From contig NZ_AWXC01000009.1 of assembly GCF_000479005.1 (NCBI RefSeq), positions 1 through 43,776 of the forward strand: a stretch of 43,776 bases of DNA. The letters are read 5' to 3'. The position numbers and the translations under genes were made by a program. Below the pieces are notes generated by a model, which saw only the letters and a list, made by a program, of their open reading frames with translations, did no database searches and was not told the DNA's origin. Positions 43,425 through 43,776 of the stretch are shown here, piece after piece (positions within the stretch are counted from its first letter, which is position 1; every line of letters starts with the position of its first letter). The stretch comes from Prevotella sp. BV3P1. GTDB taxonomy: Bacteria; Bacteroidota; Bacteroidia; Bacteroidales; Bacteroidaceae.

Positions 43425-43543
43425 GTGTACAATAAGAGAATCCCCAAGAGTGGATTCTCGAAAGTTTTACCTAATTTTGCAGATAAGCTTTTGACGGCAT
43501 CTCTGCAGATTTCTGTATATGGGTTGAGTGGTTCTTCTGTCAT
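43391..43543 (-). pseudogene. 5' fragment of a transposase-like gene
   Basis: From ATG at 43543 the minus strand reads MTEEPLNPYTEICRDAVKSL, then SAKLGKTFENPLLGILLLY and TAIQRKINSLR, then a stop: 50 codons. The wording and the following frameshifted KQR-TTNFN and CINWVRL look like the N-terminus of a DDE transposase of an insertion sequence. It enters the repeat at codon 40 without a break in frame, so the repeat probably derives from this IS. The family could not be named with confidence. The downstream part is degraded. Confidence 0.55.
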
Positions 43544-43673
43544 TTACTTGATGTTTAATTTGCTATAAAGTTGCTGGCAGTCTGCCTTTTAAATAAATTT
43601 TATTAGTAGATATAGTTAATAAACTCGTTTGTTTTCAAACGATTATATGAGAATTAACAGAGTATTGAGATAA
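43425..43673. other. Flank of copy B and upstream region of a lipoprotein gene
   Basis: Apart from the transposase-like start (43543 down), this stretch holds the small palindrome GGCAGACTGCC-like at about 43573-43583 and a CGTTTG/CAAACG stem-loop at 43626-43641. No other gene was seen. Confidence 0.4.
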
Positions 43674-43776
43674 ATGAAATTATTTACAAACATTTTGCTT
43701 ATCGGTATCGTAGCAATAGACTTTGTTGCATGTGGATTGCCATACTGTAAGAAGACGCATCTAAGTGATAATGAAC
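43674..43776 (+). CDS. Start of a lipoprotein gene, cut by the window edge
   Basis: ATG at 43674 opens 34 codons reading MKLFTNILLIGIVAIDFVAC, then GLPYCKKTHLSDNE, and continues past the window. A positively charged start, hydrophobic core and FVAC suggest a lipoprotein signal, though Phe at the -3 position is not ideal. Nothing more can be said about its function. Confidence 0.55.
   Translation, partial: MKLFTNILLIGIVAIDFVACGLPYCKKTHLSDNE

Overview
The window reads as chromosome of a Bacteroidota bacterium, most likely a Prevotella-type member of the Prevotellaceae. The reasons are two SusC/SusD outer-membrane uptake pairs, a one-protein hybrid two-component regulator, a BspA-type leucine-rich-repeat surface protein, a nadB-nadA-nadC operon, and many copies of the phylum's -7 promoter box (TAnnTTTG). 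No rRNA or tRNA gene and no CRISPR array was seen. All calls come from reading the sequence; no database search was run.

Region 1 (1-10930, visibly AT-rich). A group II intron without a reverse transcriptase gene lies against the stop codon of a four-gene minus-strand operon: SusC with an STN domain, SusD, a DUF4843 lipoprotein and a PKD-like lipoprotein. Upstream is a separately transcribed zinc metalloprotease of the DUF5117/DUF4953 type. No glycan-degrading enzyme is present here, so peptide or protein uptake is more likely than polysaccharide use.

Region 2 (11296-25596) looks like a partly decayed polysaccharide utilization locus. It has a hybrid two-component regulator, a second SusD/SusC pair and an intact family 2 glycoside hydrolase. 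Between SusC and the hydrolase lie about 1.7 kb of wreckage: a gutted second family 2 hydrolase, a frameshifted adenine DNA methylase, and copy A of a ~630-bp dispersed repeat. A GNAT acetyltransferase abuts the hydrolase gene.

Region 3 (25701-32928) holds housekeeping genes lgt and ychF. Divergent from them is a two-gene overlapping unit of unknown function, a lipoprotein followed by a large helical-repeat exported protein. A BspA-like protein with thirteen 26-residue repeats follows.

Region 4 (33298-42653, richer in G+C) holds an internally deleted cation-efflux gene that still has its promoter, then a small repeat-rich spacer. After these come nadBAC, ruvB-coaD-ybeY, a Zn/Cd-type P1B ATPase and an ADP-ribosylglycohydrolase. 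The same palindromic arms, TGCAACC/GGTTGCA, sit at the nadB promoter and the P-type ATPase promoter, suggesting a shared regulator.

Region 5 (42794-43776) holds copy B of the dispersed repeat, inverted relative to copy A. It is joined to the start of a transposase-like gene, and is followed by the first codons of a lipoprotein gene that runs off the window.

Recurring themes are gene decay by internal deletion that keeps both ends, inverted repeat copies about 21 kb apart, and strong intergenic hairpins.
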